This document shows positions 1 to 7,565 of a stretch of 12,164 nt of DNA, piece after piece. The notes beneath the pieces were generated by a model, which did no database searches, was not told where the DNA came from, and saw nothing but the letters and a program-made list of their open reading frames with translations. A program made the translations under genes and the position numbers. This DNA comes from Candidatus Hydrogenedentes bacterium UBA2224 (GTDB taxonomy: Bacteria > Hydrogenedentota > Hydrogenedentia > Hydrogenedentales > SLHB01), in assembly GCA_002348185.1 (NCBI GenBank), contig DDYW01000130.1:1-12164 (forward strand), read 5' to 3'. Position 1 is the stretch's first letter. Each line of letters begins with the position of its first letter.

Positions 1-530
1 GCATCGTGCACGTGTCGGCGAAGGATCTTGCCACGGGACGTGAGCAGAGAATACGAATCGAGTCCTCGAGCGGTCTCAATAAAGAGGAAATCCAACGTAT
101 GGTCCGCGAGGCGGAACTACATGCCGCCGACGACAAGACAACGCGTAAAGACATCGAAACCCGCAACAACGCGGACGCTCTTCTCTATACAACCGAGAAG
201 ATGTTGCGCGAACACACCGACAGGATCGACGCCGCGGACAGAAAAGCTGTCGAGGATACTTCCGCTGAACTTCGCAAGGCCCTCGAACGAGCGAACACCG
301 CCGACATTGAGTCCGGCACGGAAGAACTTACCCAAGCCACACATAGACTCGCCGAGGCAATGTACGCCTCCACTTCGGCGCAGAATCACGCCGCCTCGGG
401 CGGACCTGGTCCCGAGAGTCCCGTCCCGAATGGCAATAACGGCGCCGATGAACCGGGCAGGGACACGGGTGACAATGCCCCCATCGATGCGGACTTCGCT
501 GTTGTGGATGACGACGAGAGCAGCGAGTGA
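1..530 (+). CDS. dnaK: DnaK (Hsp70 chaperone), 3' part only
   Basis: This is the C-terminal part of the ATP-dependent cytosolic chaperone DnaK. The window begins inside the gene; the reading frame is open from base 3 and about 175 residues are visible out of the roughly 640 usual for the family. The visible part starts at the end of the substrate-binding beta domain, with the characteristic stretch HVSAKDLATGREQRIRIE followed by SSGLNKEEIQRMVREAE. It continues into the helical lid, which has the conserved RNNADALLYTTEK. A low-complexity Gly/Pro/Asn linker follows, and the protein ends in an acidic tail (DADFAVVDDDESSE), as many bacterial DnaK proteins do. The nucleotide-binding domain lies outside the window. 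dnaJ follows 87 bases downstream on the same strand, so the two are probably co-transcribed. Confidence 0.96.
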   Translation, partial: IVHVSAKDLATGREQRIRIESSSGLNKEEIQRMVREAELHAADDKTTRKDIETRNNADALLYTTEKMLREHTDRIDAADRKAVEDTSAELRKALERANTADIESGTEELTQATHRLAEAMYASTSAQNHAASGGPGPESPVPNGNNGADEPGRDTGDNAPIDADFAVVDDDESSE

Positions 531-617
531 AATGGATGACAGTGGAATTGGGATGAATTCAAGGCCGGATCGTCTCAATAGGGCGAGGGGACAGCCCGTG
601 TTAAGGGGTCATGGGCC

Positions 618-1781
618 ATGTCGCCAAAGGTAGCAAAAACATTCTACGATATCCTCGGCGTGTCTAAAGACGCTTCCCAGGATGACGTACGGAAGGCCTG
701 GCTTGCCCTTGCGCGGAAGTACCACCCGGACAGAACGGGCGGACACAAAGCTTCCGAAGAGAAGCTCAAGGCGGTCAATGAGGCCTACGATACCCTTAAG
801 AGACCGGAGAAACGCCGACAATACGATGAAACGCTCTCCGGATCTTTTGAAGCCGGAGACCCGTTTCGCGCTGGCGCGGCGTACGGAGGGTCCCCAGACC
901 ATGGCTCTGAAAGGGCCGGGGGTTACCAGTTCGACGGACACTTTGAGGACCTTTTCAGCGATCTATTCGGGCGGGCCGCGCCAGGTCGGCAACATGGGCC
1001 GCGCCCCGGTCGGGACCTGGAAGCCCATGCATCCATCTCGTTGAAAGAAGCGGCAACAGGAACCAGAAAGTCGTTGCGATTACCTTCGATGGTGTCGTGT
1101 CAAGCCTGCTCCGGCAGTGGGGCTGCTCCTGGAACCAGACCTCAACCGTGTCCGCAGTGCAATGGCGTCGGCAGCATCTTGGGTGGACGCGGGTCGCTGT
1201 TTGTTATGTCGCAAAGGTGCCCGTTTTGCCGCGGACGTGGTGAAGTAATCGCCACGCCGTGTCCCTCGTGCGAAGGCTCGGGCTTCAAGGCCGAGTGCCG
1301 CACTCTATCCATTGCGATACCGGCCGGGGTGAGAACAGGCACACGCCTTCGTCTGGCTGGCCAGGGGGAAGCAGGGGAGCCAGGCGCGGCCGGGGGCGAC
1401 CTATTCGTCGTAATCAAGATCGAGGAAAACGGCCTCTTCCAGCTGAGGCGGAATGACGTCATCTGCGAAGTGCCGATTACGTTCACCCAAGCGGTGCTCG
1501 GGGGCACAGTCGAGGTCCCCACACTTCATGGTAAGGCCAGACTAAAGATTCCTGCCGGCACACAAGCAGGCGCCATTCTACGAATGCGGGGCCAAGGGCT
1601 TCCATCGTTCAACGCGGGGCGCAAAGGCGACCAGTTGGTAAAGGTGACTGTGGAGATTCCAAGAAAGGTCACTCAGGACCAGGTGGTGGCAGTCCAGAAT
1701 CTTCACGAGACCGCCAATTCGGGTGCCTATCCAAAACATCGCGCCTTTGCCGATAGCTTCAAGCGATGGTGCGAGCGTTAG
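618..1781 (+). CDS. dnaJ: DnaJ (Hsp40 co-chaperone, type I)
   Basis: DnaJ delivers unfolded proteins to DnaK and stimulates its ATPase. The 387-residue product has the full type I layout. The J domain covers about residues 8-72 with the HPD motif at 36-38. A Gly/Phe-type linker with an FEDLFSDLFG segment lies at about 109-118. Four CxxCxGxG zinc repeats start at C161, C178, C201 and C215. Two C-terminal beta domains follow, including IPAGVRTGTRLRLAGQGEAG and IPAGTQAGAILRMRGQGLP. Length is normal for the family. The ATG at 618 has an AAGGGG-type ribosome binding site about 10 bases upstream; the ATG at 611 is out of frame. It follows dnaK as in many bacterial heat-shock operons. No grpE or hrcA is visible. 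Confidence 0.97.
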   Translation: MSPKVAKTFYDILGVSKDASQDDVRKAWLALARKYHPDRTGGHKASEEKLKAVNEAYDTLKRPEKRRQYDETLSGSFEAGDPFRAGAAYGGSPDHGSERAGGYQFDGHFEDLFSDLFGRAAPGRQHGPRPGRDLEAHASISLKEAATGTRKSLRLPSMVSCQACSGSGAAPGTRPQPCPQCNGVGSILGGRGSLFVMSQRCPFCRGRGEVIATPCPSCEGSGFKAECRTLSIAIPAGVRTGTRLRLAGQGEAGEPGAAGGDLFVVIKIEENGLFQLRRNDVICEVPITFTQAVLGGTVEVPTLHGKARLKIPAGTQAGAILRMRGQGLPSFNAGRKGDQLVKVTVEIPRKVTQDQVVAVQNLHETANSGAYPKHRAFADSFKRWCER

Positions 1782-2084
1782 CGGCAGAAAATCATCTGCA
1801 TAGTGATATGGAGAGTGACGCCGACGTTTTGGCCCAAGGCAGCCAGGAGGCCGCAAGGCTAGGAAGCCGTGATTCTGCGTGTTGGCTCGCAGTTGCTGGC
1901 CAAAACGGGACCAAGGGTCGTAAAGGCTGGAGGTTGTAGGAATTCCTTGCTGAAGTTTTACCAAGCCTTTGCCTGGGGTTTATGTGAGTCTGGTAACGTG
2001 AGGGTGACGAAAGTGCCGCCGGCAGCCGTGGCATTCACGGCGGCGGTCGGTACGACGTATTGACCCAGGAAAGGAGCTCTTACC
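1782..2084. other. 303-base intergenic region
   Basis: No convincing gene lies between dnaJ and the first DUF3309 gene. The first 165 bases hold nothing I recognise. The second part holds the phased-repeat promoter described separately (1947-1999). After it, in the leader of the next gene, is a small hairpin: stem GCCGTG at 2025-2030, loop GCATT, stem CACGGC at 2036-2041. Short open frames on both strands have no plausible ribosome binding sites or recognisable products. Confidence 0.6.
1947..1999 (+). promoter_or_regulatory. Phased TTRCC-repeat promoter A (upstream of DUF3309 copy 1)
   Basis: Four direct repeats sit at an exact 11-base period: TTGCT at 1947, TTACC at 1958, TTGCC at 1969 and TTATG at 1980. 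A -10-like hexamer TAACGT lies at 1994-1999, starting 14 bases after the start of the fourth repeat. No good TTGACA box exists at the normal spacing. The start codon of the DUF3309 gene is 85 bases past the end of the hexamer. The same arrangement recurs at four other places in the window, which is the main evidence that it is functional. The resemblance to OmpR/PhoB-type activator boxes is inference. Confidence 0.65.
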
Positions 2085-2249
2085 ATGGGTTTGATTTTGC
2101 TGATTATCGTCATCGCGCTGGTGCTGGGGGTTTTACCCAGGTGGCCGTACAGCAAGAATTGGGGGTACGGCCCCAGCGGCGTTCTCGGAGTGGTGCTGGT
2201 GATCGTGGTAGTGGCCCTGTTATTGGGTTATCTCCCTCGCACCTTCTGA
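2085..2249 (+). CDS. DUF3309 small membrane protein, copy 1
   Basis: A 54-residue hydrophobic protein of the DUF3309 type, starting MGLILLIIVIALVLGVLPRW. Two hydrophobic segments (about residues 2-18 and 33-50) flank the conserved polar centre LPRWPYSKNWGYGPSG, which is the hallmark of the family. It probably sits in the cytoplasmic membrane as a short hairpin. Function is unknown; such genes often occur with CsbD-like and other general-stress genes. The ATG at 2085 is preceded by a strong AAAGGAG ribosome binding site. A CsbD-like gene follows, and a phased-repeat promoter lies upstream. A close paralog is encoded at 4980-5144. Confidence 0.9.
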   Translation: MGLILLIIVIALVLGVLPRWPYSKNWGYGPSGVLGVVLVIVVVALLLGYLPRTF

Positions 2250-2406
2250 TGGCGAGTAAGGCATGCCCGGCGCGGGCGGACACGCCCTCTCCCAATCGGG
2301 AGGAAATGCCGACAGCGCCCGGCACGCAGCTTTGGTCGCCTTCGCTGCCGACATGAGGTAACGGCCATGGCGGACAGCTAGGGTTTCTTGTTGAGGAGAA
2401 AGTGTT

Positions 2407-2611
2407 ATGAACTGGGATCAGGTGGAAGGCAATTGGAAGCAGTTCACGGGCACGAGCAAGGAGAAGTGGGGCAAACTGACCGACGACGATCTGACGGCCA
2501 TCGCCGGGCAGCGCACGTTACTTGCCGGCAAGCTCCAGGAGCGCTATGGCTAAGATATGGAATGAGGCGCACAAAGAACTCGATGTTTTCATCAAGGCGT
2601 TGAAGCCGTAA
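2407..2611 (+). pseudogene. CsbD-like stress protein, frameshifted
   Basis: The ATG at 2407 opens a 48-residue frame starting MNWDQVEGNWKQFTG and continuing KEKWGKLTDDDL, a clear match to the CsbD family of small general-stress proteins (usually about 60-70 residues). It stops at TAA 2551-2553 just after LQERYG, where the family normally continues. The missing tail is present in the next frame: an overlapping ATG at 2546 gives MAKIWNEAHKELDVFIKALKP, ending at TAA 2609-2611, which resembles the end of a CsbD protein. One extra base, or two missing bases, near 2545-2550 would explain this. It may be a real mutation, a sequencing error, or a truncated but functional 48-residue protein. The ribosome binding site is GAGGAGA. 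It probably shares the promoter of the upstream DUF3309 gene. Confidence 0.75.
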
Positions 2612-2735
2612 GCAGTTCCCGAGGTGGCCGGCATAGTCCGCACTTAGGATTTAGCATAAACCCAAACGGTGGAACCAACTGAACTCGCGCAGTGCGGCCA
2701 GAAGGTTCCCGAACCCCTAGAAAGGGTCATCAGTC

Positions 2736-3476
2736 ATGAGGATCGTTTTTGCTGCCATGTTGGGGACGTTAGTAATCTTGACCGGCTGCAACCAGGGGAC
2801 TTCGGGCGGTCCTGGAGCTGCCGGTCCTGCCTCTGAACAGGCAACCGCCGATAAGACCGATGAGACTTTTAGTTTGGACGTGCCCATGTTGTCTACGAAG
2901 CTCAACCAGGGGGAGACAGCAACAATACCGATTGGCATCAAGAGGGGCAGGAATATGGAGGGTGACGTTGCGCTTGAGTTTACAGGCCTACCCGAGGGTG
3001 TGACCGTCGAGCCCGCCAACCCGTCCATCAAGCGAGAGAACACGGAAGCGAAACTCACGCTAAGCGCTGCCGACGACGCCTCCCTGGGTGACTTCACGGT
3101 CAAGGTGATGGGACACCCGACGAAGGGCGCCGATGCCTCGAACGTTCTGAAAATCACCGTCGCGAAGCAGCCATCCAGCGAAGCCGCGGATGCCGCCGCC
3201 GAGGCCGCCAAAGCCAAGCGGGACGAATATGCCCTTGAGACACGGAAGCTGTTGGACGAACTCGACGCAAAGTACGAGGAGTTGGTGGCCCGTGCCGCCA
3301 AGACCGAGGGGGAGGCCAAGAAGGACCTGGAGACGAAGCTCGCACAAGCGAAAGAGAAACGCGACGTGGCGGCCAAGAAACTCGATGAGCTGAAAGAGGC
3401 AAGCGCTGACCGCTGGGAGAAAGTCAAGGAGGGCGTCGAAAACGCGTTTGACGACCTGAAGACGATGTTTGAATGA
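2736..3476 (+). CDS. Lipoprotein with Ig-like domain and C-terminal coiled coil
   Basis: A 246-residue predicted lipoprotein. The signal peptide is short and ends in a lipobox LTGC (residues 15-18), so C18 should be lipidated and the protein anchored in the inner or outer membrane. A Gly/Ala/Ser-rich linker runs to about residue 42. Residues 44-142 look like an all-beta Ig-like domain (LNQGETATIPIGIKRG, then LPEGVTVEPANPSIK, ending NVLKITVAKQ), of the kind found in COG1470-type surface proteins. Residues 148-246 are Ala/Lys/Glu-rich and helical, forming a long coiled coil with a terminal DRWEKVKEGVENAFDDLKTMF, reminiscent of Sll1863-type stress proteins. The ribosome binding site is AAAGGG, 9 bases before the ATG. 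The cellular role is unknown; a link between membrane and cell wall or other surface structure is only a guess. Confidence 0.82.
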   Translation: MRIVFAAMLGTLVILTGCNQGTSGGPGAAGPASEQATADKTDETFSLDVPMLSTKLNQGETATIPIGIKRGRNMEGDVALEFTGLPEGVTVEPANPSIKRENTEAKLTLSAADDASLGDFTVKVMGHPTKGADASNVLKITVAKQPSSEAADAAAEAAKAKRDEYALETRKLLDELDAKYEELVARAAKTEGEAKKDLETKLAQAKEKRDVAAKKLDELKEASADRWEKVKEGVENAFDDLKTMFE

Positions 3477-3490
3477 CGTCTCCCGGCTCC

Positions 3491-3521
3491 GAGGAAGGCG
3501 GCAGGGCCTGCCGCCTTCCTC
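3491..3521 (+). terminator. GC-rich hairpin, possible terminator
   Basis: A near-perfect inverted repeat: stem GAGGAAGGCGGCAG (3491-3504), loop GGC (3505-3507) and stem CTGCCGCCTTCCTC (3508-3521), 15 bases after the lipoprotein stop codon. The stem is 14 base pairs. There is no clean U-tract, only GGTGTTTTGCC a few bases later, so intrinsic termination is plausible but not certain. The hairpin separates the lipoprotein gene from the pilus ATPase gene. Confidence 0.6.
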
Positions 3522-3582
3522 GCCATGGTGTTTTGCCTGATGCCAACTCAAGTCGCAGGGTGAGACAGGAGTGAAGGAAAAG

Positions 3583-4737
3583 ATGGTTCCTTTGGGTACT
3601 CCAATTCATACAGATAAGAAGAAGATGCACATCGAAGAGCTCTCGTTACGGGGAATCCTGGCCTATGCGCTCGAGAATGGGGCGTCCGACGTCCACTTGA
3701 AAGTGGCGAGACCGCCCGCAATCCGCATAGAAGGGGTTTTAAGATTCACGGAGATCCGTGAACTGGCAGAAAGCGATATGATGCGATTCCTGGACGAGGC
3801 TATGAGTCCACAACAGAAGCAGTACTTTCTTGAAACGGGCGATGCAGACCTTGCAGTAAGTGTTCCGGCCCTGGGCCGGTTTCGCGTGAACTGCTACCGG
3901 CAACGCGGCACCACCGCCATGATCTTCCGGTATGTCAAGTCCGATATTCGGGACTTTCGAACGCTGAATCTGCCCGAGCGAGCGATGGAGCGCATTGCAT
4001 CATTTGGCCGCGGCCTGGTACTCGTCACAGGAACCACAAGCAGCGGGAAATCGACCACGTTGGCTGCGCTCATTGACCGAATCAACGCGACCCGCCAGAG
4101 CCATATCCTGACGCTTGAAGATCCCATCGAGTATTTGCACGCGGACAATAAATGCAGCGTGAGTCAACGTGAGGTCTCGATCGATACGAAAGATTTCAAG
4201 ACGGGCCTTCGAGCCATCATGCGGGAAGATCCCAACGTGATCCTGATTGGGGAGATGCGCGATGCGGAAACGTTTCAGGCGTGTCTGGGCGCGGCCGAAA
4301 CAGGCCACCTCGTATTCAGTACGTTGCATACCACGAACGTCATGATGACCATAGATCGTATCCTGGACATGTTTCCGGCGGACCAGCACGCCCAGGTGAG
4401 GTCGCAGCTCGCGCTCCAGCTTCGCGCTATCGTTGCACAGCGGCTTCTCCCTGCCGCCGATGGAAAAGGCCGCGTTCCCGCCGTGGAGGTCATGTTCAAC
4501 GACCCGGGGATTGCCCCGCTGATCCGCGATGGCGAGATCGAGCGTATTCCCAATGTCATCGCGGATGGCGAGGAAGACGGCATGCAGACATTCAATATGG
4601 CCCTCGTCAGCCTCGTGAAAGAGAAGATTGTCACGCAGCAGGCCGCCGAAGAGGCCTCAGACAATCCGGACGCGCTCAAGATGAATCTTCAGGGCATTTT
4701 TGGAAGCAGGGATCGCGGCGGGATTTCCAGGAAATAG
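3583..4737 (+). CDS. PilT/PilU-family type IV pilus retraction ATPase
   Basis: A hexameric cytoplasmic ATPase that powers type IV pilus retraction (PilT/PilU group of secretion ATPases). In the 384-residue product: N-terminal GASDVHL motif (about 33-39), Walker A GTTSSGKST (150-158), Asp box EDPIE (179-183), Walker B LIGEMRD (221-227) and His box TGHLVFSTLHT (240-250). The family-typical DGMQTFNMAL is near 332-341. All key residues are present. Three starts are possible: GTG 3571, ATG 3583 (AAGGA 4 bases upstream) and ATG 3625, which matches the usual family N-terminus best but has only a weak AAGAAG site. No pilB, pilC, pilM-Q or pilin genes are nearby, so it is an orphan here. PilT and PilU cannot be separated confidently. 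Confidence 0.93.
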   Translation: MVPLGTPIHTDKKKMHIEELSLRGILAYALENGASDVHLKVARPPAIRIEGVLRFTEIRELAESDMMRFLDEAMSPQQKQYFLETGDADLAVSVPALGRFRVNCYRQRGTTAMIFRYVKSDIRDFRTLNLPERAMERIASFGRGLVLVTGTTSSGKSTTLAALIDRINATRQSHILTLEDPIEYLHADNKCSVSQREVSIDTKDFKTGLRAIMREDPNVILIGEMRDAETFQACLGAAETGHLVFSTLHTTNVMMTIDRILDMFPADQHAQVRSQLALQLRAIVAQRLLPAADGKGRVPAVEVMFNDPGIAPLIRDGEIERIPNVIADGEEDGMQTFNMALVSLVKEKIVTQQAAEEASDNPDALKMNLQGIFGSRDRGGISRK

Positions 4738-4834
4738 GCCGGATCTCGTTGCAGGCGAAATGCATGCACTCTTCCTTCGCACTTCGAGTTTCCCGGTCCA
4801 ATGGTTGGCGGTAGTACGGTGAATGCGTGGAAGT

Positions 4835-4887
4835 TTACCGAAGTTTTGCCGCCCCTTTGCCCAGGGTTTGCGTACGTTCGGGACAAT
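4835..4887 (+). promoter_or_regulatory. Phased TTRCC-repeat promoter B (upstream of DUF3309 copy 2)
   Basis: Four direct repeats at an exact 11-base period: TTACC at 4835, TTGCC at 4846, TTGCC at 4857 and TTGCG at 4868. A -10-like GACAAT lies at 4882-4887, starting 14 bases after the start of the fourth repeat. The DUF3309 start codon is 92 bases beyond the end of the hexamer. This is one of the two best-preserved copies of the arrangement. It lies in the 242-base gap after the pilus ATPase gene, which holds no other feature I can support. Confidence 0.7.
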
Positions 4888-4979
4888 TGTGGTGATGAGA
4901 GGGGCGGCCGTGTGCGGTTGCTCAAGAGCACCAGCAAACGGGCGGCCCCGCAGTGACAACGTAAGACAAGGAGGCTGAC

Positions 4980-5144
4980 ATGGGTTTGATTCTGCTGGTT
5001 CTTCTGATCTTGTTGCTCGTGGGCGGGTTGCCCCGGTGGGGCTACAGCCGGAACTGGGGCTACGGTCCCAGCGGCGTCTTAGGGCTGGTGCTGGTCGTCG
5101 TGCTGGCACTTGTTGCTTTTGGGTACATCCCGCGCGGCTTCTGA
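4980..5144 (+). CDS. DUF3309 small membrane protein, copy 2
   Basis: A 54-residue paralog of the protein at 2085-2249, identical in length, starting MGLILLVLLILLLVGGLPRW and carrying the family core GYSRNWGYGPSGVLG. Two hydrophobic segments flank the polar centre, implying a small inner-membrane hairpin protein of unknown function. The ATG at 4980 has a strong AAGGAGG ribosome binding site. It appears to be transcribed alone: a phased-repeat promoter lies upstream and a strong hairpin (5227-5258) downstream. Unlike copy 1 it is not followed by a CsbD-like gene. Confidence 0.9.
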   Translation: MGLILLVLLILLLVGGLPRWGYSRNWGYGPSGVLGLVLVVVLALVAFGYIPRGF

Positions 5145-5226
5145 TGCGCGAGCATCATGACCAGCCCGGGTTGTGCATAGGGGCGCTTGAGTACGACGGC
5201 GTGCCGGCATACGTTTCTCCCTCCCC

Positions 5227-5258
5227 CCCTGTCGCCGCTCGTGAGGGCGGCGACAGGG
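5227..5258 (+). terminator. Strong GC hairpin, probable terminator
   Basis: A perfect 12-base-pair stem, CCCTGTCGCCGC (5227-5238) and GCGGCGACAGGG (5247-5258), with an 8-base loop (TCGTGAGG). It stands 82 bases after DUF3309 copy 2 and about 127 bases before the radical SAM start. No U-tract follows, so it could act as a Rho-assisted terminator or as an RNA-stabilising hairpin. Confidence 0.55.
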
Positions 5259-5385
5259 ACCCTGCACTGCGGAGCCGGTGGGGGACGAGACGCCTGGGTG
5301 TGCTCACTGCGTTTGGAGTGAATGATGAAGAGCTGCGTGTCTGATATTGAACGGAATGGAGAGAATTCATCGGAGAGACAGACCC

Positions 5386-7482
5386 ATGAAGCACCTACAC
5401 GTGGTGTTCATTCGCCCATCACGTTATGACGACGAGGGTTATGTGGTGCGCTTCTGGCGCGGCGTCTTGCCTTCGAATACCCTGTGCTGTCTGGAAAGCC
5501 TGACGCGCGGGGTGGCGGAGAGCGGCGGCCTGGGTCCGGATGTGCGAGTGACCGTGGACGCGTTTGACGATACGGTGCAGCGGGTGCCAATCCGCCGCAT
5601 TGCGAAGATCAACCGCCGCTCCGACACCACGGTCGTGGTGGGCTTTGTAGGGGTGCAGACCAACCAGTTCATGCGGGCGTCGGACCTTGCGCTGGAACTG
5701 CGCGACGCGGGCGTGCAGGTCATGATCGGCGGTTTTCACGTAAGCGGCATGTTGGCGCTCTTCGAAAACCCCGCCCCCGAACTCCAGCGCCTCCTGGACC
5801 GCGGGGTCACGCTGGTCAAAGGCGAAGTTGAAGCGCCGGGGGTCATGGCGATGCTGCTGCGGGACGCCATGAACAGCACCATGAAACCGGTTTACGACAT
5901 ACGGGAGTTTCCGAACCTGGCCGATGCGCCTGTGCCGCTTGCCAACGGAAAACTCCAGCGCCGTTTCTTCGGCCGGCGTACGGCCACAATCGATACCAGC
6001 CGCGGGTGCCCGTTCAACTGCTCGTTTTGCACGATTATCAACGTCCAAGGCCATAAGATGCGCTACCGCCCCGCGAGCTTGGTGCTGAAAGCCATCGAGG
6101 AGAACTACGCGCGCGGGATTCGCTTCTATTTTTTCACCGACGACAACTTCTCCCGAAACCCCGTGTGGGAGGAGATCTTTGATGGGCTTGTCGCGCTGCG
6201 AGAACAGGGGCTCAAGATCCGCTTCATGATGCAGACGGACACTCAGGCTCACCGCATCCCGAACTTTGTCGAGAAGGCGGCCCAGGCGGGGTGTTACCTG
6301 GCTTTCATTGGCATGGAAAGCGTAAACCCGAAGAACCTTGAGGCCGTCGGCAAACGTCACAACCGGACGCAAGAATACGAGCAGATGGTGGAAATGTGGC
6401 ATCAGTACAGCGTCCTGGTACACGTCGGCTACATCATTGGCCTGCCATTCGATTCGCTGGAATCCGTTCCGGGCGACATGGAATACCTGCGCAACCAGAT
6501 TCAGGTGGATCTCGCGTCCCTGTTCATGCTGACGCCGTTGCCCGGATCGCGCGACCATTGGCAGATGGTTCAAGACAAGATGCTTCTGGACGCGGAATAC
6601 AATGATTATGACGGGCTTCATGAGACGTTCCAGCACGGACTGATGCCGAACGGCGCATGGCGCGCTGCCTATGACGCGGCCATGCACGTCTTCTACAGCA
6701 AGGAAAACATCATAGCGGCCTTGCTGCGCACCGAGCCGCAAAACTACCGGCAAGTGCTCGGGCTCTCCATCTGGTACCGCTACGCAGCGTTGGAAGGGTT
6801 ACACCCGATGGCAACCGGGGTGTTCCGGCTTAAGGACCGGCGCTCCCGGCGTCCGGTCTTTCCGCGTGAAGGTATGCTGCGGTACGGGTGGCGTCGGATA
6901 ACGGACTCCTTTCACGGCCTCAAGGTCTATGCTGGCCTTTTCTTTGAATTCCAGGAGATTTGGATGTTAACCCGCAGGCCCGAGGATCCACGCTGGGCCA
7001 CTCTCGCCGACTTGCGCGCGAAATGGATTGAGGTCCAGCGGCGTATTGCGGATTACAGTCTCCAGGAGCGCTACTCCGACGCCGCCCATGAACTCCAGGC
7101 GCTCCTGTCCAGTACTGCGGAACGATTGCGACAACTGAGCCGCACAGGCAGTCAGGTCAGCTTCCCGGTCCGGCGCCGGCTGCGAAAGAAAGCCGCAGAC
7201 GTGGAGCGCTACCTCCGGACTTTCGACGAGCGGCCCCGCGGCTGGAATCATGTCGTCGACGCCGAGCGCTTTGTAACTCAAAATATAATAGCTGGTTATG
7301 AAGAGGCCGCGATTCGCTATGTAGCGAAACGCCGTCAATTCAACGCCTTTCGACGGGACCTGGTGGAACGAATGAAGACAGGCCGGTTCTGGAGCATCAA
7401 TGTTCTGCGCATTCCCTATGCGATGGTTTGTGAAATATTCTTCGCCTCGCGGTTCGCTGTGCATTTCTTGGCCCACATTTGA
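5386..7482 (+). CDS. B12-binding-type radical SAM protein
   Basis: A 698-residue protein with the layout of cobalamin-binding radical SAM enzymes. The N-terminal about 175 residues form a Rossmann-like B12-binding-type domain (VVVGFVGVQTNQFMRASDLA near 83-102, then VQVMIGGFHVSG near 110-121). The radical SAM core has the iron-sulfur motif CPFNCSFC (C208, C212, C215), and FIGMESVNP at about 307-315 is typical of this class. The usual DxHxxG cobalamin ligand motif is not evident. The last 250 or so residues are Arg-rich and largely helical, and I do not recognise them. Substrate and reaction are unknown. ATG 5386 is chosen for its GGAG site 10 bases upstream; TTG 5347 and ATG 5356 are in-frame alternatives. 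Confidence 0.88.
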   Translation: MKHLHVVFIRPSRYDDEGYVVRFWRGVLPSNTLCCLESLTRGVAESGGLGPDVRVTVDAFDDTVQRVPIRRIAKINRRSDTTVVVGFVGVQTNQFMRASDLALELRDAGVQVMIGGFHVSGMLALFENPAPELQRLLDRGVTLVKGEVEAPGVMAMLLRDAMNSTMKPVYDIREFPNLADAPVPLANGKLQRRFFGRRTATIDTSRGCPFNCSFCTIINVQGHKMRYRPASLVLKAIEENYARGIRFYFFTDDNFSRNPVWEEIFDGLVALREQGLKIRFMMQTDTQAHRIPNFVEKAAQAGCYLAFIGMESVNPKNLEAVGKRHNRTQEYEQMVEMWHQYSVLVHVGYIIGLPFDSLESVPGDMEYLRNQIQVDLASLFMLTPLPGSRDHWQMVQDKMLLDAEYNDYDGLHETFQHGLMPNGAWRAAYDAAMHVFYSKENIIAALLRTEPQNYRQVLGLSIWYRYAALEGLHPMATGVFRLKDRRSRRPVFPREGMLRYGWRRITDSFHGLKVYAGLFFEFQEIWMLTRRPEDPRWATLADLRAKWIEVQRRIADYSLQERYSDAAHELQALLSSTAERLRQLSRTGSQVSFPVRRRLRKKAADVERYLRTFDERPRGWNHVVDAERFVTQNIIAGYEEAAIRYVAKRRQFNAFRRDLVERMKTGRFWSINVLRIPYAMVCEIFFASRFAVHFLAHI

Positions 7483-7565
7483 CGGCACCCCCCAATGGAC
7501 GGTCTCGGCGCGGGCACGGCTTATTCCAAGACGTACCCATAGGTTGTCGGAAAGGACGGTGTAAC

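Noticed and set aside
533..633. A short frame between dnaK and dnaJ (MDDSGIGMNS...).
   Set aside because: It has no ribosome binding site, runs into dnaJ in another frame, and looks like ordinary intergenic sequence.
2717..3526. A 269-residue open frame on the - strand.
   Set aside because: It mirrors the lipoprotein gene, is a Ser/Ala/Phe-rich low-complexity product, and has no ribosome binding site. The + strand gene has a lipobox and a good ribosome binding site.
4281..4814. A 177-residue + strand frame overlapping the end of the pilus ATPase gene.
   Set aside because: It is an Arg-rich shadow in a second frame of a gene with all PilT motifs intact.
5144..5344. A 66-residue + strand frame starting MREHHDQPG, overlapping the stop of DUF3309 copy 2 as TGATG.
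   Set aside because: It runs through the perfect 12-base-pair hairpin at 5227-5258, has no ribosome binding site of its own and no recognisable sequence; translational coupling is possible but unsupported.
5419..6753. A 444-residue open frame on the - strand.
   Set aside because: It lies entirely within the radical SAM gene, which has clear family motifs. Long antisense frames are expected in GC-rich coding DNA, and this one has no recognisable domain.
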